From Mucilaginibacter segetis (GTDB lineage: Bacteria; Bacteroidota; Bacteroidia; Sphingobacteriales; Sphingobacteriaceae): a stretch of DNA of 64,000 nucleotides. A program made the translations under genes and the position numbers. The notes beneath the pieces are model-generated. The model made no database searches. It was not told the origin of the DNA and saw only the letters and a list, made by a program, of their open reading frames with translations. Location of the stretch: the NCBI RefSeq assembly GCF_016522075.1, contig NZ_JAEHFW010000001.1:372001-436000 (forward strand), given 5' to 3'. Numbering within the stretch: the first letter of the stretch is position 1; every line of letters begins with the position of its first letter. This document shows positions 45,488 through 54,332 of the stretch, piece after piece.

Positions 45488-46815
45488 CGCCTGATTATTT
45501 TTTGAAAAAGTGAAATTAAAAATAATGATTTAAACATCATTAATCCTTGTTGCCTTGTTTTTGGAATAAGCACAATAAAAAAGGTTGCTATAAAATAAGC
45601 TGCTAATGTTGCATACGCTGCACCCAAAATGCCGTAGGCAGGTAGCAGGAATATATTAAGCACAATATTTACTAATGCGCCTACACCGGTTCTCAGCATT
45701 GCCAGCTTGGTGTAACCCTCGGCAATTAAATACTGGCCGCTTGCGCTTCCTAAAAATACAAATATACCGGCCCAAACATGTACGGCCAATACAGTGGAAC
45801 CTGACCAAAACTCCGGCTTATAGGCTATGTGGTAAATGATGGATGATCCGAAGCTCATTACCAAAGCTACGCTAAGGCTGATGATCACCATCAGATCGTA
45901 CATGTTTTGCAATCTTGCCTGGTAGCGTACCCCGTCGGTTTTGCGGGCATGGATGATTGCCGGAAATACGGAGGTTACTATGGCTACCGGAATAAAATAC
46001 CAGCTTTCGCTTAAGCTGGCAACTGTAGAGTAAACCCCCAGATCGCTTGTTTTCAGGTAGATGGGGATCATTACCTGGTCTATCTTCATATATAAGGAAA
46101 CCAGTATGGCCGAGAATGCCAGCGGCCACGAATGTGTTAGTAACTGCCTTGCTATCTGGCTGTTGTATTTCCAGTTAAGCAAGCTGTTACTTGTTTTTAA
46201 ATAACATATCACATACCCTGCTGCAATCAAAACAGCATCAAACACCAACGACCATATAAACCATATTAAGGGGAGCTTCAATAATATAAATACCAGCTTA
46301 ATTAAAGCTGATAAAATATTACCCATCACCTGCACATACATTATATATTTACCCTGCACCTTCGACTGGAAATAGCTATCAATAATATTTATGGATTGTA
46401 TTACCGATACCAGTGCCACTATTAATACATAGTTTAAGGGTGTATCCAGCTGTTTTTGATGGTTAATAACATTATAGGCAATATATACGAGTGGTAACGT
46501 TGCCAAGCCCGCCATTAAGCGCATCCAGAAAGAAGTGCCCAGTATGGTTTCCTTTTTTTCGGGATGATTTAGTAGCTCGCGTGTAGTAAAGCCGTCTAAG
46601 CCTAAAGCGGCAGCGGCCATAAAAAAAACCACAATGGCCATAGGGTAGTTCAGTATCCCGAACTTGTCAGGCCCAAGATAATTGGATAATGCAAAGTTGG
46701 TGATAAGCACCTTTATGGCCAACCCGCCAACCCGGGCCATCATTAACCAGCCTGTATTTTTAAAATACTTTTCAAAGGCCTGCTGGTCAAATCCGGGAAT
46801 GCTGGGTATGCGCAT
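45484..46815 (-). CDS. polysaccharide flippase (Wzx/MATE-like)
   Basis: 443-residue membrane protein of the MOP superfamily with about 12-14 helices. N-terminus KNTGWLMMARVGGLAIKVLI and YLGPDKFGILNYPMAIVVFF is the Wzx-type start; SGQYLIAEGYTKLAMLRTGVG lies near helix 10. Would flip lipid-linked glycan across the inner membrane. First gene of the flippase-methyltransferase-methyltransferase operon. Confidence 0.88.
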   Translation of the reverse strand: MRIPSIPGFDQQAFEKYFKNTGWLMMARVGGLAIKVLITNFALSNYLGPDKFGILNYPMAIVVFFMAAAALGLDGFTTRELLNHPEKKETILGTSFWMRLMAGLATLPLVYIAYNVINHQKQLDTPLNYVLIVALVSVIQSINIIDSYFQSKVQGKYIMYVQVMGNILSALIKLVFILLKLPLIWFIWSLVFDAVLIAAGYVICYLKTSNSLLNWKYNSQIARQLLTHSWPLAFSAILVSLYMKIDQVMIPIYLKTSDLGVYSTVASLSESWYFIPVAIVTSVFPAIIHARKTDGVRYQARLQNMYDLMVIISLSVALVMSFGSSIIYHIAYKPEFWSGSTVLAVHVWAGIFVFLGSASGQYLIAEGYTKLAMLRTGVGALVNIVLNIFLLPAYGILGAAYATLAAYFIATFFIVLIPKTRQQGLMMFKSLFLISLFQKIIRR

Positions 46816-46878
46816 AGTTTTTTTTCAGAATCAGGTGCCAAGATACAAGAATCAGGAGAGAAAGAGTTAATAAATCAG

Positions 46879-46920
46879 GATACAAGAGGTAAGAATCAAG
46901 ATACAAGAGGCAGGAATCAA
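46879..46920. repeat. 21-bp tandem repeat
   Basis: Two 21-nt units, GATACAAGAGG followed by TAAGAATCAA then CAGGAATCAA (46879-46899 and 46900-46920), with a degenerate relative near 46851. Non-coding, between the flippase start and typA. Confidence 0.7.
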
Positions 46921-47006
46921 GAGCCAAGATGCCTTTACGCCCGGTGTTCTTGTCCGTCCGTTACCTGAGCGGAATTATTGGACAAAGCGGACAAACAGCG
47001 AAACAA

Positions 47007-47036
47007 TAAAAAAGGCCGTTAACTAAATAACGGCCC
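47007..47036 (-). terminator. typA terminator
   Basis: GGCCGTTA / TAACGGCC stem with T6 on the minus strand, downstream of typA. Confidence 0.85.
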
Positions 47037-47079
47037 CTGATTTGATTTCTTGATTCTTATATACTATTCATCCCCAAAA

Positions 47080-48891
47080 TTACTGGTTCACAAACTTTTT
47101 AGCATTATTACGGCGTTCGTTCTCATTCAGGAATATCTTACGTAAACGGATGCTTTGCGGGGTTACCTCAATGTATTCATCAGCCTGTATATACTCCATT
47201 GATTCCTCTAACGAGAATTTAATAGCAGGTGCTATACGCACGTTGGTATCGCTACCTGATGCGCGCATATTGGTTAATTGCTTGCCTTTGGTAAGGTTAA
47301 TAACCAAATCGTTATCGCGGATGTGCTCACCCAGTACCTGGCCTTCATAAATATCAACACCCGGATCAATAAAGAACCTGCCCCTGTCCTGCAGCTTATC
47401 AATAGCGAAGGCAGTTGTTTTACCACTATCCATTGATACCAGTACGCCATTTAAACGTCCGGGGATCTGGCCCTTCCAGGGCTCATATGCCTTAAAACGG
47501 TGTGCCATTATAGCCTCGCCACCGGTAGCAGTTAACACGTTGTTACGTAAACCGATGATACCACGTGCAGGGATATCAAATTCCAGGTGCTGTAAATCGC
47601 CTTTTGGCTCCATCACCAACAGGTCGCCTTTACGTTGGGTAACCAGTTCAATAACTTTACCGGCAACATCACCCGGTACATCAACTATAAGTGTTTCTAC
47701 CGGTTCGCATTTAACACCGTCAATCTCTTTAACAATAACCTGTGGTTGCCCTACCTGCAACTCATACCCCTCGCGGCGCATGGTTTCAATAAGTACCGAT
47801 AAATGCAGAATACCACGACCATACACCAGGTAGGAATCAGGCGATTCGGTTTCAACAACCTTAAGCGCCAGGTTTTTCTCCATCTCTTTGTATAAACGAT
47901 CACGCAGGTGGCGCGATGTTACAAACTTACCCTCTTTACCAAAAAATGGCGAGGTGTTAATTGTGAAAAGCATGTTCATGGTAGGTTCATCAATATGAAT
48001 AACCTCCAGTTGCTCCGGGTTTTCAAAATCAGCAATGGTATCGCCAATATCAAAACCATCAATACCTACAACTGCACATATATCGCCGGAGTTTACCTGT
48101 GTGGTTTTAACCTTGCCTAAACCTTCAAAAGTATATAGCTCCTTTATGCGTGATTTTACGATCTTGCCGTCGCGTTTTACTAACGATACCGGCATATTCT
48201 CTTTTATAGTGCCACGGGCCACACGGCCTATGGCTATACGGCCAACAAATGAAGAGTAATCCAGCGAGGTGATCTGCATTTGCAGGGTACCTTCAGCAAT
48301 GGGGGCCGGGGGGATGTTCTCTAAAATAGCATCCATCAGCGGGAAGATATCTTCGGTAGGCTGTTTCCAGTCGGTACTCATCCACCCTTGTTTTGATGAA
48401 CCGTAGATCACCGGGAAATCCAGTTGCTCTTCGGTAGCTTCCAGGTTAAAGAACAGTTCAAATATCTGCTCGTAAACCTCATCGGGGCGGCAATTCTCTT
48501 TATCTACCTTGTTTACTACCACAATAGGTTTAAGGCCTAAAGCCAACGCCTTTTGGGTAACAAAACGGGTTTGCGGCATGGCACCTTCAAAGGCATCGCA
48601 AAGCAACAACACGCCGTCGGCCATTTTTAAAACACGCTCTACCTCGCCGCCAAAATCGGCGTGACCAGGGGTATCAATAATGTTGATCTTAACATCTTTA
48701 TACATTACCGAAACGTTTTTGGATACGATGGTGATACCACGTTCGCGTTCCAGGTCGTTATTATCCAATATCAGCTCGCCTGTTTCCTGTCCTTCGCGGA
48801 AGATGGCGCAGCTGTGTAATATTTTATCAACCAGTGTAGTTTTACCGTGGTCAACGTGTGCGATGATCGCAATATTTCTGATTTTTTGCAT
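47080..48891 (-). CDS. typA: ribosome-associated GTPase TypA/BipA
   Basis: 603 residues of the EF-G-like translation GTPase family. G1 [15 protein letters not shown] (about 10-24), G3 [13 protein letters not shown]4 NKVDKENC; then beta-barrel domain II and the C-terminal TypA region [11 protein letters not shown]. Assists ribosome assembly and stress adaptation. Monocistronic with its own terminator. Confidence 0.96.
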   Translation of the reverse strand: MQKIRNIAIIAHVDHGKTTLVDKILHSCAIFREGQETGELILDNNDLERERGITIVSKNVSVMYKDVKINIIDTPGHADFGGEVERVLKMADGVLLLCDAFEGAMPQTRFVTQKALALGLKPIVVVNKVDKENCRPDEVYEQIFELFFNLEATEEQLDFPVIYGSSKQGWMSTDWKQPTEDIFPLMDAILENIPPAPIAEGTLQMQITSLDYSSFVGRIAIGRVARGTIKENMPVSLVKRDGKIVKSRIKELYTFEGLGKVKTTQVNSGDICAVVGIDGFDIGDTIADFENPEQLEVIHIDEPTMNMLFTINTSPFFGKEGKFVTSRHLRDRLYKEMEKNLALKVVETESPDSYLVYGRGILHLSVLIETMRREGYELQVGQPQVIVKEIDGVKCEPVETLIVDVPGDVAGKVIELVTQRKGDLLVMEPKGDLQHLEFDIPARGIIGLRNNVLTATGGEAIMAHRFKAYEPWKGQIPGRLNGVLVSMDSGKTTAFAIDKLQDRGRFFIDPGVDIYEGQVLGEHIRDNDLVINLTKGKQLTNMRASGSDTNVRIAPAIKFSLEESMEYIQADEYIEVTPQSIRLRKIFLNENERRNNAKKFVNQ

Positions 48892-48916
48892 GAAATGCCG
48901 CCTTATAAATTTTGCG

Positions 48917-48924
48917 CAAAGGTA
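48917..48924 (-). promoter_or_regulatory. -7 box for typA
   Basis: Minus-strand TACCTTTG (TAnnTTTG), 25 nt upstream of the ATG. Confidence 0.45.
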
Positions 48925-49015
48925 CGCTTATTTAACGGGATAAAAAAGATTTTGCTTATGAATGCTGATGTGGCATAATAATTTAACATAAATTAGGCTT
49001 GTAAGCCTCACAACC

Positions 49016-49262
49016 TTGCCTGTGGGATGCCGATAGGCATCGGCATGACCTATACCAAAAAGTCATGCTGAACTTGCTTCAGCACCTCATCATACTTGGC
49101 TATTTGCATCTCCCCCTTTGTCCGTCCGCACCTTGCCCGGACATTACGGACAAAAGCTACCTCTCCACCATGTCAATTCGAGGGAAGCGCAGCGACGAGA
49201 AATCTTATAGGTTTAGTTTGCGTAGTTTGTCCGTCCGTGCCTTGCCCGGACATTACGAACAA
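49016..49262. repeat. REP-like module array, left block
   Basis: Non-coding. Module 2 at about 49016-49112 (GCCTGTGGGATGCCGAT, then a CGGCATGACC hairpin, then GTCATGCTGAACTTGCTTC AGC), directly followed by module 1 at 49118-49153 (TTGTCCGTCCG to CGGACAA inverted repeat), then a third motif near 49170-49205 (GTCAATTCGAGGGAAGCG), then a second module 1 at 49227-49262. Same modules recur on the right side of the small gene pair. Short frames here are by-products of the repeats. Confidence 0.85.
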
Positions 49263-49273
49263 GATACTAGTTT

Positions 49274-49399
49274 TTACTTGCCTTTTTTAACTGGAGGAGG
49301 TGTAGGGTTAGAACCTTGATTACCTTTCCCTCCTTTGGTAGGTGGGGGAGAAGGAACTAATCCTCGCTGCCACTCTTTAGGGACTTGAATTTTCGCCAT
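49274..49399 (-). CDS. 41-residue proline-rich small protein
   Basis: ATG 49399 to TAA 49274, starting MAKIQVPKEWQRGLVP. The rest is Pro/Gly/Lys-rich (SPPPTKGGKG, NPTPPPVKKGK). Its GLVP-x-P-P tail resembles the C-terminal tail of the preceding gene (GLVPTPAP). The two are only 4 nt apart, on the same strand. No known family; could also be a translated fragment of a duplicated tail. Confidence 0.4.
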   Translation of the reverse strand: MAKIQVPKEWQRGLVPSPPPTKGGKGNQGSNPTPPPVKKGK

Positions 49400-49403
49400 G
49401 TTA

Positions 49404-49964
49404 TTATTTGGTTTTGGTAGATGGTTTTACTGGAGCAGCAGTTGGTGTCTGACTAGTGAATGAGGATGGATGTTTTGGTGCTGGGGTAGGTACTAATCCC
49501 TTTTTTTCAAATGATGGTTTGCTGTTTTTATTCATGACATTTGTTGTTATAAAAATTCCGAGTGATAAGATAGCTAAAAAGAAAGTTAAAATCGTAGCAA
49601 CGTTAATAACATTTAACTTTGAAATTCTTTTATTAACCCTATCTGAATTATAATTATTGTCGTCAATTTCTTTTATTGATTTAGACATATTCCGAGCTGC
49701 TAACCAATGCGAAATTAAATTCGCAGTTAATGTAATAGTAAATAAAATCCAACTAAATAATAACGTCCAGGACAATCGGGCTTCTGAAACTTCTCCTACT
49801 GCTTTTTCAATGAAAAGCATAGAGAAGCCAAGAGCTCCCGCGCTTAAATACGACAATTGTTTCTCAAACGCATCTTGGCTCTTTTCGTAAATTATTTTTA
49901 ATTCAAGCTTATATTCTTTTAACCTAATTTTAAATTCTTCATCTTCAGTGTTGTGCTTTGCCAT
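49404..49964 (-). CDS. hypothetical membrane protein with Pro/Thr-rich tail
   Basis: 186 residues from ATG 49964 (MAKHNTEDEEFKIRLKEYKL). The frame runs on to 50063, but that extension (SGQAADGQRR) is REP sequence read through. Charged coiled-coil-like N-terminus, TM helices at about 40-57, 67-90 and 118-138, and a tail GLVPTPAPKHPSSF ending TKTK. Topology resembles small multi-TM effector-like proteins, but I recognise no family. More AT-rich than the genes to its right; enclosed by REP modules on both sides. Confidence 0.6.
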   Translation of the reverse strand: MAKHNTEDEEFKIRLKEYKLELKIIYEKSQDAFEKQLSYLSAGALGFSMLFIEKAVGEVSEARLSWTLLFSWILFTITLTANLISHWLAARNMSKSIKEIDDNNYNSDRVNKRISKLNVINVATILTFFLAILSLGIFITTNVMNKNSKPSFEKKGLVPTPAPKHPSSFTSQTPTAAPVKPSTKTK

Positions 49965-50028
49965 CGTATAAAAATATTCAATCCATCTGACTTTCAGGTA
50001 GATTGTTGATAATTTGTTACCCCTCCTC

Positions 50029-50340
50029 TGTCCGTCCGCAGCTTGCCCGGACATTACGGACAAGCCATATCACTCCACCCCCTGCCTGTGGGATGCCGAT
50101 ATGCCTCAGCATGACCTATACCAAAAAGTCATGCTGAATTTGTTTCAGCACCTCATCAAACTTGGCTATTTGCATCTCCCTCCTTTGTCCGTCCGCAGCT
50201 TGCCCGGACATTGCGGACAAAGCTATCTCTCCACCCCTTGCGTGTGGGATGCCGATATGCATCGGCATGACAATAGCCACCAAGTCATGTTGGACTTGTT
50301 TCAGCACCTCATTAACTTTGCCTGTGGTATCTGTAAGCCG
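50029..50340. repeat. REP-like module array, right block (about 157-bp tandem period)
   Basis: Order module 1 (50029-50064), module 2 (about 50084-50180), module 1 (50185-50220), module 2 (about 50240-50335). Matching points are 156-157 nt apart. Each module is palindromic: TTGTCCG/CGGACAA, ATGCCGAT-ATGC-ATCGGCAT, and GCTGAA/TTCAGC. Non-coding; ends 1-2 nt before the esterase stop. Confidence 0.88.
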
Positions 50341-50341
50341 G

Positions 50342-51151
50342 TTAATTCCCGAATGCCCATTGCAAAAACATAGGCATGGCTTTGGCCCAGGTATCGGTAT
50401 TGTGCATGCCGCCTACTATTTCAACATATTGAATATCATCGGGGCGTTGGTAGCCCTTGTTCAGCAGCTCCTTTATCAGGTCAATGGTATCATCAATAGA
50501 ATCAATTATGCCATTCTTATTGCGGTCGGCGGTTTCGTCTTTAGTGCCGGTTTGCAGCCAAAATTTAAGCGCGGGTTTACCTGCCGAGTTTTTTATGATG
50601 CGGTGCATAATACGGTCGGCATCGGTATAGCCTTTGGCAAGACCCTTGCTGCGCCACCAAAAGGAACCCGAGAACGCGCCCACCTTATCAAACAGGTCCG
50701 GGTTGTTCCAGGCAATATCCAATGCCGATAATCCGCCTAATGAAAATCCGGCGATAGCCGTCGTCTCAAAATATTCTATCCCGGTATCGGCCTTTATCAG
50801 CGGCAGCAATTCGGTAGTAATAAACTGGGTGTATAAGGCAGCTTTGGCGCCACGTTTCTTATAATCGGGCGTGCCTGCCGTACCGTACTCCTGCAAGCGA
50901 TCGTCGCCGGCGTTAATGGCGGCTACAATTACCGGGGCAATTTTATTGGAGTTATATAAATTATCCAGCGTAGCGGTAAGTTCCAGTTGGCCGGCTTCCT
51001 GCCCGTCATTCATTAACAGCAGGTTAAGTGGCCGGGCAATGGTTTCCTCGTCGGGCATGATCAGGGTGCAGGTAACGGTGCGTTTTAACAGTGCCGAGGT
51101 TACTATAAGTTGCTTTTGCTTTACCATAATTGCTGTGCTGTGCAGGTACAT
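50342..51151 (-). CDS. alpha/beta hydrolase, enterochelin-esterase-like
   Basis: 269 residues of the esterase-D/Fes-like family. Nucleophile elbow AIAGFSLGGLSALD (GFSLGG, about 145-150), preceded by VIVAAINAGDDRLQEYG; late His in EIVGGMHNTDTW. Start at 51151 (MYLHSTAIM): a -7 box lies 18 nt upstream, and a longer frame to 51397 would overlap the divergent hydrolase. No signal peptide, so cytosolic. Probably hydrolyses an ester or thioester intermediate linked to the neighbouring cluster. Confidence 0.85.
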   Translation of the reverse strand: MYLHSTAIMVKQKQLIVTSALLKRTVTCTLIMPDEETIARPLNLLLMNDGQEAGQLELTATLDNLYNSNKIAPVIVAAINAGDDRLQEYGTAGTPDYKKRGAKAALYTQFITTELLPLIKADTGIEYFETTAIAGFSLGGLSALDIAWNNPDLFDKVGAFSGSFWWRSKGLAKGYTDADRIMHRIIKNSAGKPALKFWLQTGTKDETADRNKNGIIDSIDDTIDLIKELLNKGYQRPDDIQYVEIVGGMHNTDTWAKAMPMFLQWAFGN

Positions 51152-51168
51152 ATCTCTATAAAAAGGTG

Positions 51169-51176
51169 CAAAAATA
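51169..51176 (-). promoter_or_regulatory. -7 box for the esterase gene
   Basis: Minus-strand TATTTTTG, 17 nt upstream of the chosen ATG. A second match, TAGCTTTG, lies at 51239-51246. Confidence 0.4.
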
Positions 51177-51274
51177 CGGTATCCTTTTATTTTTTCGGGT
51201 AAAACATTATTATTTGGCCCGGTGTTGACTTTTACGTACAAAGCTACTATCTTAACACACTTAAACACAAAAAC

Positions 51275-51982
51275 TTGACACAACAGTATCATCGCTGGTA
51301 TTCGCCCAACCTGAACATGGATCTGGAAATGCTGGTTTTTGGCGATAGGGGGTACCCCGTAATTCTGTTCCCCACTACTAAGGGCAGGTATTATCAAAAT
51401 CTGGATTTTGGCCTTATCGAGAGCGCACGCTGGTTTGTTGAGCAGGGGCTGGTAAAAATATACTGCTCCGATACTATTGACGCCCTAAGCTGGTACGATG
51501 AGGGTATTCATCCTGCCGACCGCGCCCGCAACTACACCTGGTACGATAAAATGCTGTTGGATGAATTGGTGCCCTGGGCCATGCATGAAACGGGCGTAGG
51601 TAAGGTAGCTATGGCCGGTTGCAGTTTTGGCGGTTACCATGCCGCTAACTTCGCTTTTAAGCATCCCGAAAAGGTGGCACACCTGTTTACCATGAGCGGT
51701 GCTTTTGATATAAAAAGGTTTACCGGCGATTTTTATAACGATGATATTTTTTATAACAACCCGGTAGATTTTTTGCCGGGCAGCAACCAGCAGGAGCTTT
51801 GGCAGATGAACATCATACTGGGTACATCGGAGCATGACATCTGTAAGGATGCCAATATCCGCCTGTCGGACATTTTAAATGAAAAACATATTGATCATTG
51901 GTTAGATATCCGCCCCTATGCCAGCCACGACTGGCCCATCTGGCGTGAAATGTTTCCGCATTATTTAAGCACGATCAAATAG
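51275..51982 (+). CDS. alpha/beta hydrolase, esterase family
   Basis: 235 residues starting at TTG 51275 (TQQYHRWYSPNLNMDLEM). Nucleophile elbow VAMAGCSFGGYHAANFA (GCSFGG, about 113-118), ending with the His region YASHDWPIWREMFPHYL. Differs from the divergent esterase but has the same fold and probably arose as part of one pathway. Heads the plus-strand group of amidoligase genes. Substrate unknown. Confidence 0.85.
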   Translation: MTQQYHRWYSPNLNMDLEMLVFGDRGYPVILFPTTKGRYYQNLDFGLIESARWFVEQGLVKIYCSDTIDALSWYDEGIHPADRARNYTWYDKMLLDELVPWAMHETGVGKVAMAGCSFGGYHAANFAFKHPEKVAHLFTMSGAFDIKRFTGDFYNDDIFYNNPVDFLPGSNQQELWQMNIILGTSEHDICKDANIRLSDILNEKHIDHWLDIRPYASHDWPIWREMFPHYLSTIK

Positions 51983-52025
51983 ACATGAGATGTGATATGA
52001 GATATGTTTTAGAGTTTAGAATTTG

Positions 52026-52081
52026 GAGTTTAGGATTTATAATTTAGCATTTAGAGTTTAGGATTTATAATTTAGGATTTA
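52026..52081. repeat. 28-bp tandem repeat of A/T-rich TTTAGGATTTA motif
   Basis: GAGTTTAGGATTTATAATTTAG recurs at 52026 and 52054 (28-nt period), within a longer run of TTTAGNATTTA-like units from about 52009 to 52110. Non-coding, between the hydrolase and ATP-grasp genes. Confidence 0.75.
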
Positions 52082-52120
52082 GCATTTACTTTTTTAGAAT
52101 TTAGAACTTAACATACCACT

Positions 52121-53200
52121 ATGAAAAAAATAGGCATCTTATTCGGACAGGAGAATACATTTCCGCACGCGTTTGTAGACCGCATCAATCAGAAAGGCGA
52201 AAAAAACATCTCTGCCGAATTTGTACGTATCGATAAAATGATGCAGGGCGAGCCTTTGGGCTACTCGGTAATAGTTGACCGTATATCGCAGGATGTACCC
52301 TTTTACCGGGCATCATTAAAAAACGCGGCCATCACCGGTACCGCCGTTATTAATAACCCCTTTTGGTGGAGTGCCGACGAAAAATTCTTTAACAACGCCC
52401 TTGCCGTAAAGCTGGGTATACCGGTACCTAAAACCGTGCTGTTACCCTCTAAAGATCATCCCGCAAGTACAACCGATCAATCTTTCCGTAACCTGGCCTT
52501 TCCGTTAGACTGGGAAGCTATTTTTGATTACGTAGGCTTTCCGGCTTATATGAAACCCTTTGATGGCGGGGGCTGGCGCGATGTGTACAAAATACGCGAC
52601 CGCGAAGACCTTTGGGATAAATTCGCACAAACCCACCAGTTGGTGATGTTATTACAGGAAGAGATCATTTTTGACGATTATTTCCGCTGTTACTGCATAG
52701 GCGGCAAGCATGTGCGCATTATGCAGTATGAGCCACGCAACCCCTTCCATCTGCGCTACGAGCATGGTAAGGCACCTGCTGCCAAAAAGTTGTTAGATAA
52801 GGTGCAGGATTACGTAATAAAGCTGAACCAATACTTAGGGTACGATTTTAATACCGTGGAGTTTGCTGTGCGCGATGGCGTACCTTACGCTATTGATTTT
52901 TGCAACCCTGCGCCCGATGCCGACGTGAACAGCGTAGGGCAGGATAATTTTGACTGGGTGGTAGAAACCGCTGCCGATTATGCTATAGAGCGTGCAAAGG
53001 CCCAAAAAGACGACAGGGATAACCTCACCTGGGGTGAGTATGTAAAAACAGCAGCAGCAGGCAAGCCGTTGATAGCTGCTCCAAAAATTAAGGTAAAAAA
53101 GGTAGATGTAAGCCTGGGTACGGTAGATCATGCTATACTGGAAGAGGCCAAACCTAAAAAAGCGAGAACGGCTGCACCTAAAAAGGCAACAAAAAAGTAA
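52121..53200 (+). CDS. ATP-grasp ligase (RimK-like) with Lys/Ala/Pro tail
   Basis: 359 residues. The ATP-grasp fold is visible as FPAYMKPFDGGGWRDVYKI (phosphate-binding Lys and Gly-rich loop, about 146-164), MLLQEEIIFDDYFRCYCIGG (hinge, about 178-197) and the metal-binding FNTVEFAVRDG followed by AIDFCNPAPDAD (about 245-271). Likely forms an amide bond between a carboxylate and an amine using ATP. The last ~35 residues are rich in K, A and P (PKKARTAAPKKATKK), like a histone-H1-type or nucleic-acid-binding tail. Followed after 25 nt by the GCS2 gene. Confidence 0.82.
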   Translation: MKKIGILFGQENTFPHAFVDRINQKGEKNISAEFVRIDKMMQGEPLGYSVIVDRISQDVPFYRASLKNAAITGTAVINNPFWWSADEKFFNNALAVKLGIPVPKTVLLPSKDHPASTTDQSFRNLAFPLDWEAIFDYVGFPAYMKPFDGGGWRDVYKIRDREDLWDKFAQTHQLVMLLQEEIIFDDYFRCYCIGGKHVRIMQYEPRNPFHLRYEHGKAPAAKKLLDKVQDYVIKLNQYLGYDFNTVEFAVRDGVPYAIDFCNPAPDADVNSVGQDNFDWVVETAADYAIERAKAQKDDRDNLTWGEYVKTAAAGKPLIAAPKIKVKKVDVSLGTVDHAILEEAKPKKARTAAPKKATKK

Positions 53201-53225
53201 CTGACCCATAAACCCCTAACCAATT

Positions 53226-54323
53226 ATGAACGAGTTTACCTTAGGTGTTGAAGAAGAATTCATGGTGATAGACCCGGTTACCCGGGAGCTGACATCGCAT
53301 GAGCAAAAAATAGTAGACGGTGCCCAAAAGATACACGAAGACCAGGTAAAGGCCGAAATGCACCAGGCTGTAGTGGAGGTAGGCACACATATTTGCCGTA
53401 ACACCGAAGAGGCACGGGCCGAAGTTAGCAAGCTACGCACTACGGTAGCCCAGTTAGCCGGCGATCTGGGTTTGCGCATAGGTGCTGCGGGTACCCATCC
53501 TTTTTCGCACTGGCAAACCCAACTGATCACCGATCATCCCAGGTATTTTGAAATTGTAGACGAAATGCAGGAGGCGGCACGTTCCAATCTTATTTTCGGA
53601 CTACATGTGCATGTAGGCATACAGTCGCGGGACATGGCCATACATATTGCTAACCAGGTACGTTATTTTTTACCGCATGTGTATGCGTTATCAACCAACT
53701 CGCCATTTTGGGAAGGGCGTAATACGGGCTTCAAATCATTTCGCACAAAGGTTTTTGATAAGTTTCCGCGTACAGGTATCCCGGATTTTTTCAGCAGTAT
53801 TGAGGAGTACGACAGCTACGTTAAGCTGCTGGTAAAAACCAATTGCATTGATAATGCCAAAAAAATATGGTGGGATATAAGGGTGCATCCTTTTTTTGAA
53901 ACCATTGAGTTCAGGATATGTGACTGCCCTATGCTGGTTGATGAGACCATGACCTTTGTAGCGCTTTTTCAGGCACTTTGCGCCAAGTTATATAAACTGC
54001 GGCAAAACAACATGAAATTTATTAATTACACCCGTGCACTCATTAATGAAAATAAATGGCGTGCAGCACGCTATGGCATTGATGGCAAGATGATAGATTT
54101 TGGTAAAGAGATGGAGGTGAACACCCGTTCGCTGATATTAGAACTGCTTGATTTTGTGGATGACGTGGTGGATGATTTAGGTTGCCGGGATGATTTGCAA
54201 TATGTACATCAGATACTGGAGAACGGCACAGGTGCCGACAGGCAGTTAGCGGTTTACCAACAAAATAATAACTTTGCCGACGTGGTAGATTACATCACCT
54301 CACAAACTTTAAAAGGACTATAA
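53226..54323 (+). CDS. YbdK-type carboxylate-amine ligase (GCS2 family)
   Basis: 365 residues of the glutamate-cysteine ligase 2 family. Visible: FTLGVEEEFMVIDP (first acidic metal site, about 3-16), VEVGTHIC, LHVHVGI and WWDIRVHPFFETIEFRICD (about 218-236). E. coli YbdK has weak gamma-glutamylcysteine ligase activity; true substrates in this family are mostly unknown. Lies between two other ligase/amidotransferase genes, so a dedicated peptide-forming role is likelier than glutathione synthesis. Confidence 0.9.
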   Translation: MNEFTLGVEEEFMVIDPVTRELTSHEQKIVDGAQKIHEDQVKAEMHQAVVEVGTHICRNTEEARAEVSKLRTTVAQLAGDLGLRIGAAGTHPFSHWQTQLITDHPRYFEIVDEMQEAARSNLIFGLHVHVGIQSRDMAIHIANQVRYFLPHVYALSTNSPFWEGRNTGFKSFRTKVFDKFPRTGIPDFFSSIEEYDSYVKLLVKTNCIDNAKKIWWDIRVHPFFETIEFRICDCPMLVDETMTFVALFQALCAKLYKLRQNNMKFINYTRALINENKWRAARYGIDGKMIDFGKEMEVNTRSLILELLDFVDDVVDDLGCRDDLQYVHQILENGTGADRQLAVYQQNNNFADVVDYITSQTLKGL

Positions 54324-54332
54324 ATTACATTA

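Noticed and set aside
49065..50373. Several 60-190-codon open frames overlapping the REP modules
   Set aside because: They follow the palindromic repeats rather than any protein family; repeat-derived peptide strings recur in both strands.
50342..51397. Longer N-terminal form of the enterochelin-esterase-like protein, start at 51397
   Set aside because: The extra ~82 residues overlap the divergent hydrolase, contain no family sequence, and a -7 box lies 18 nt upstream of the ATG at 51151.
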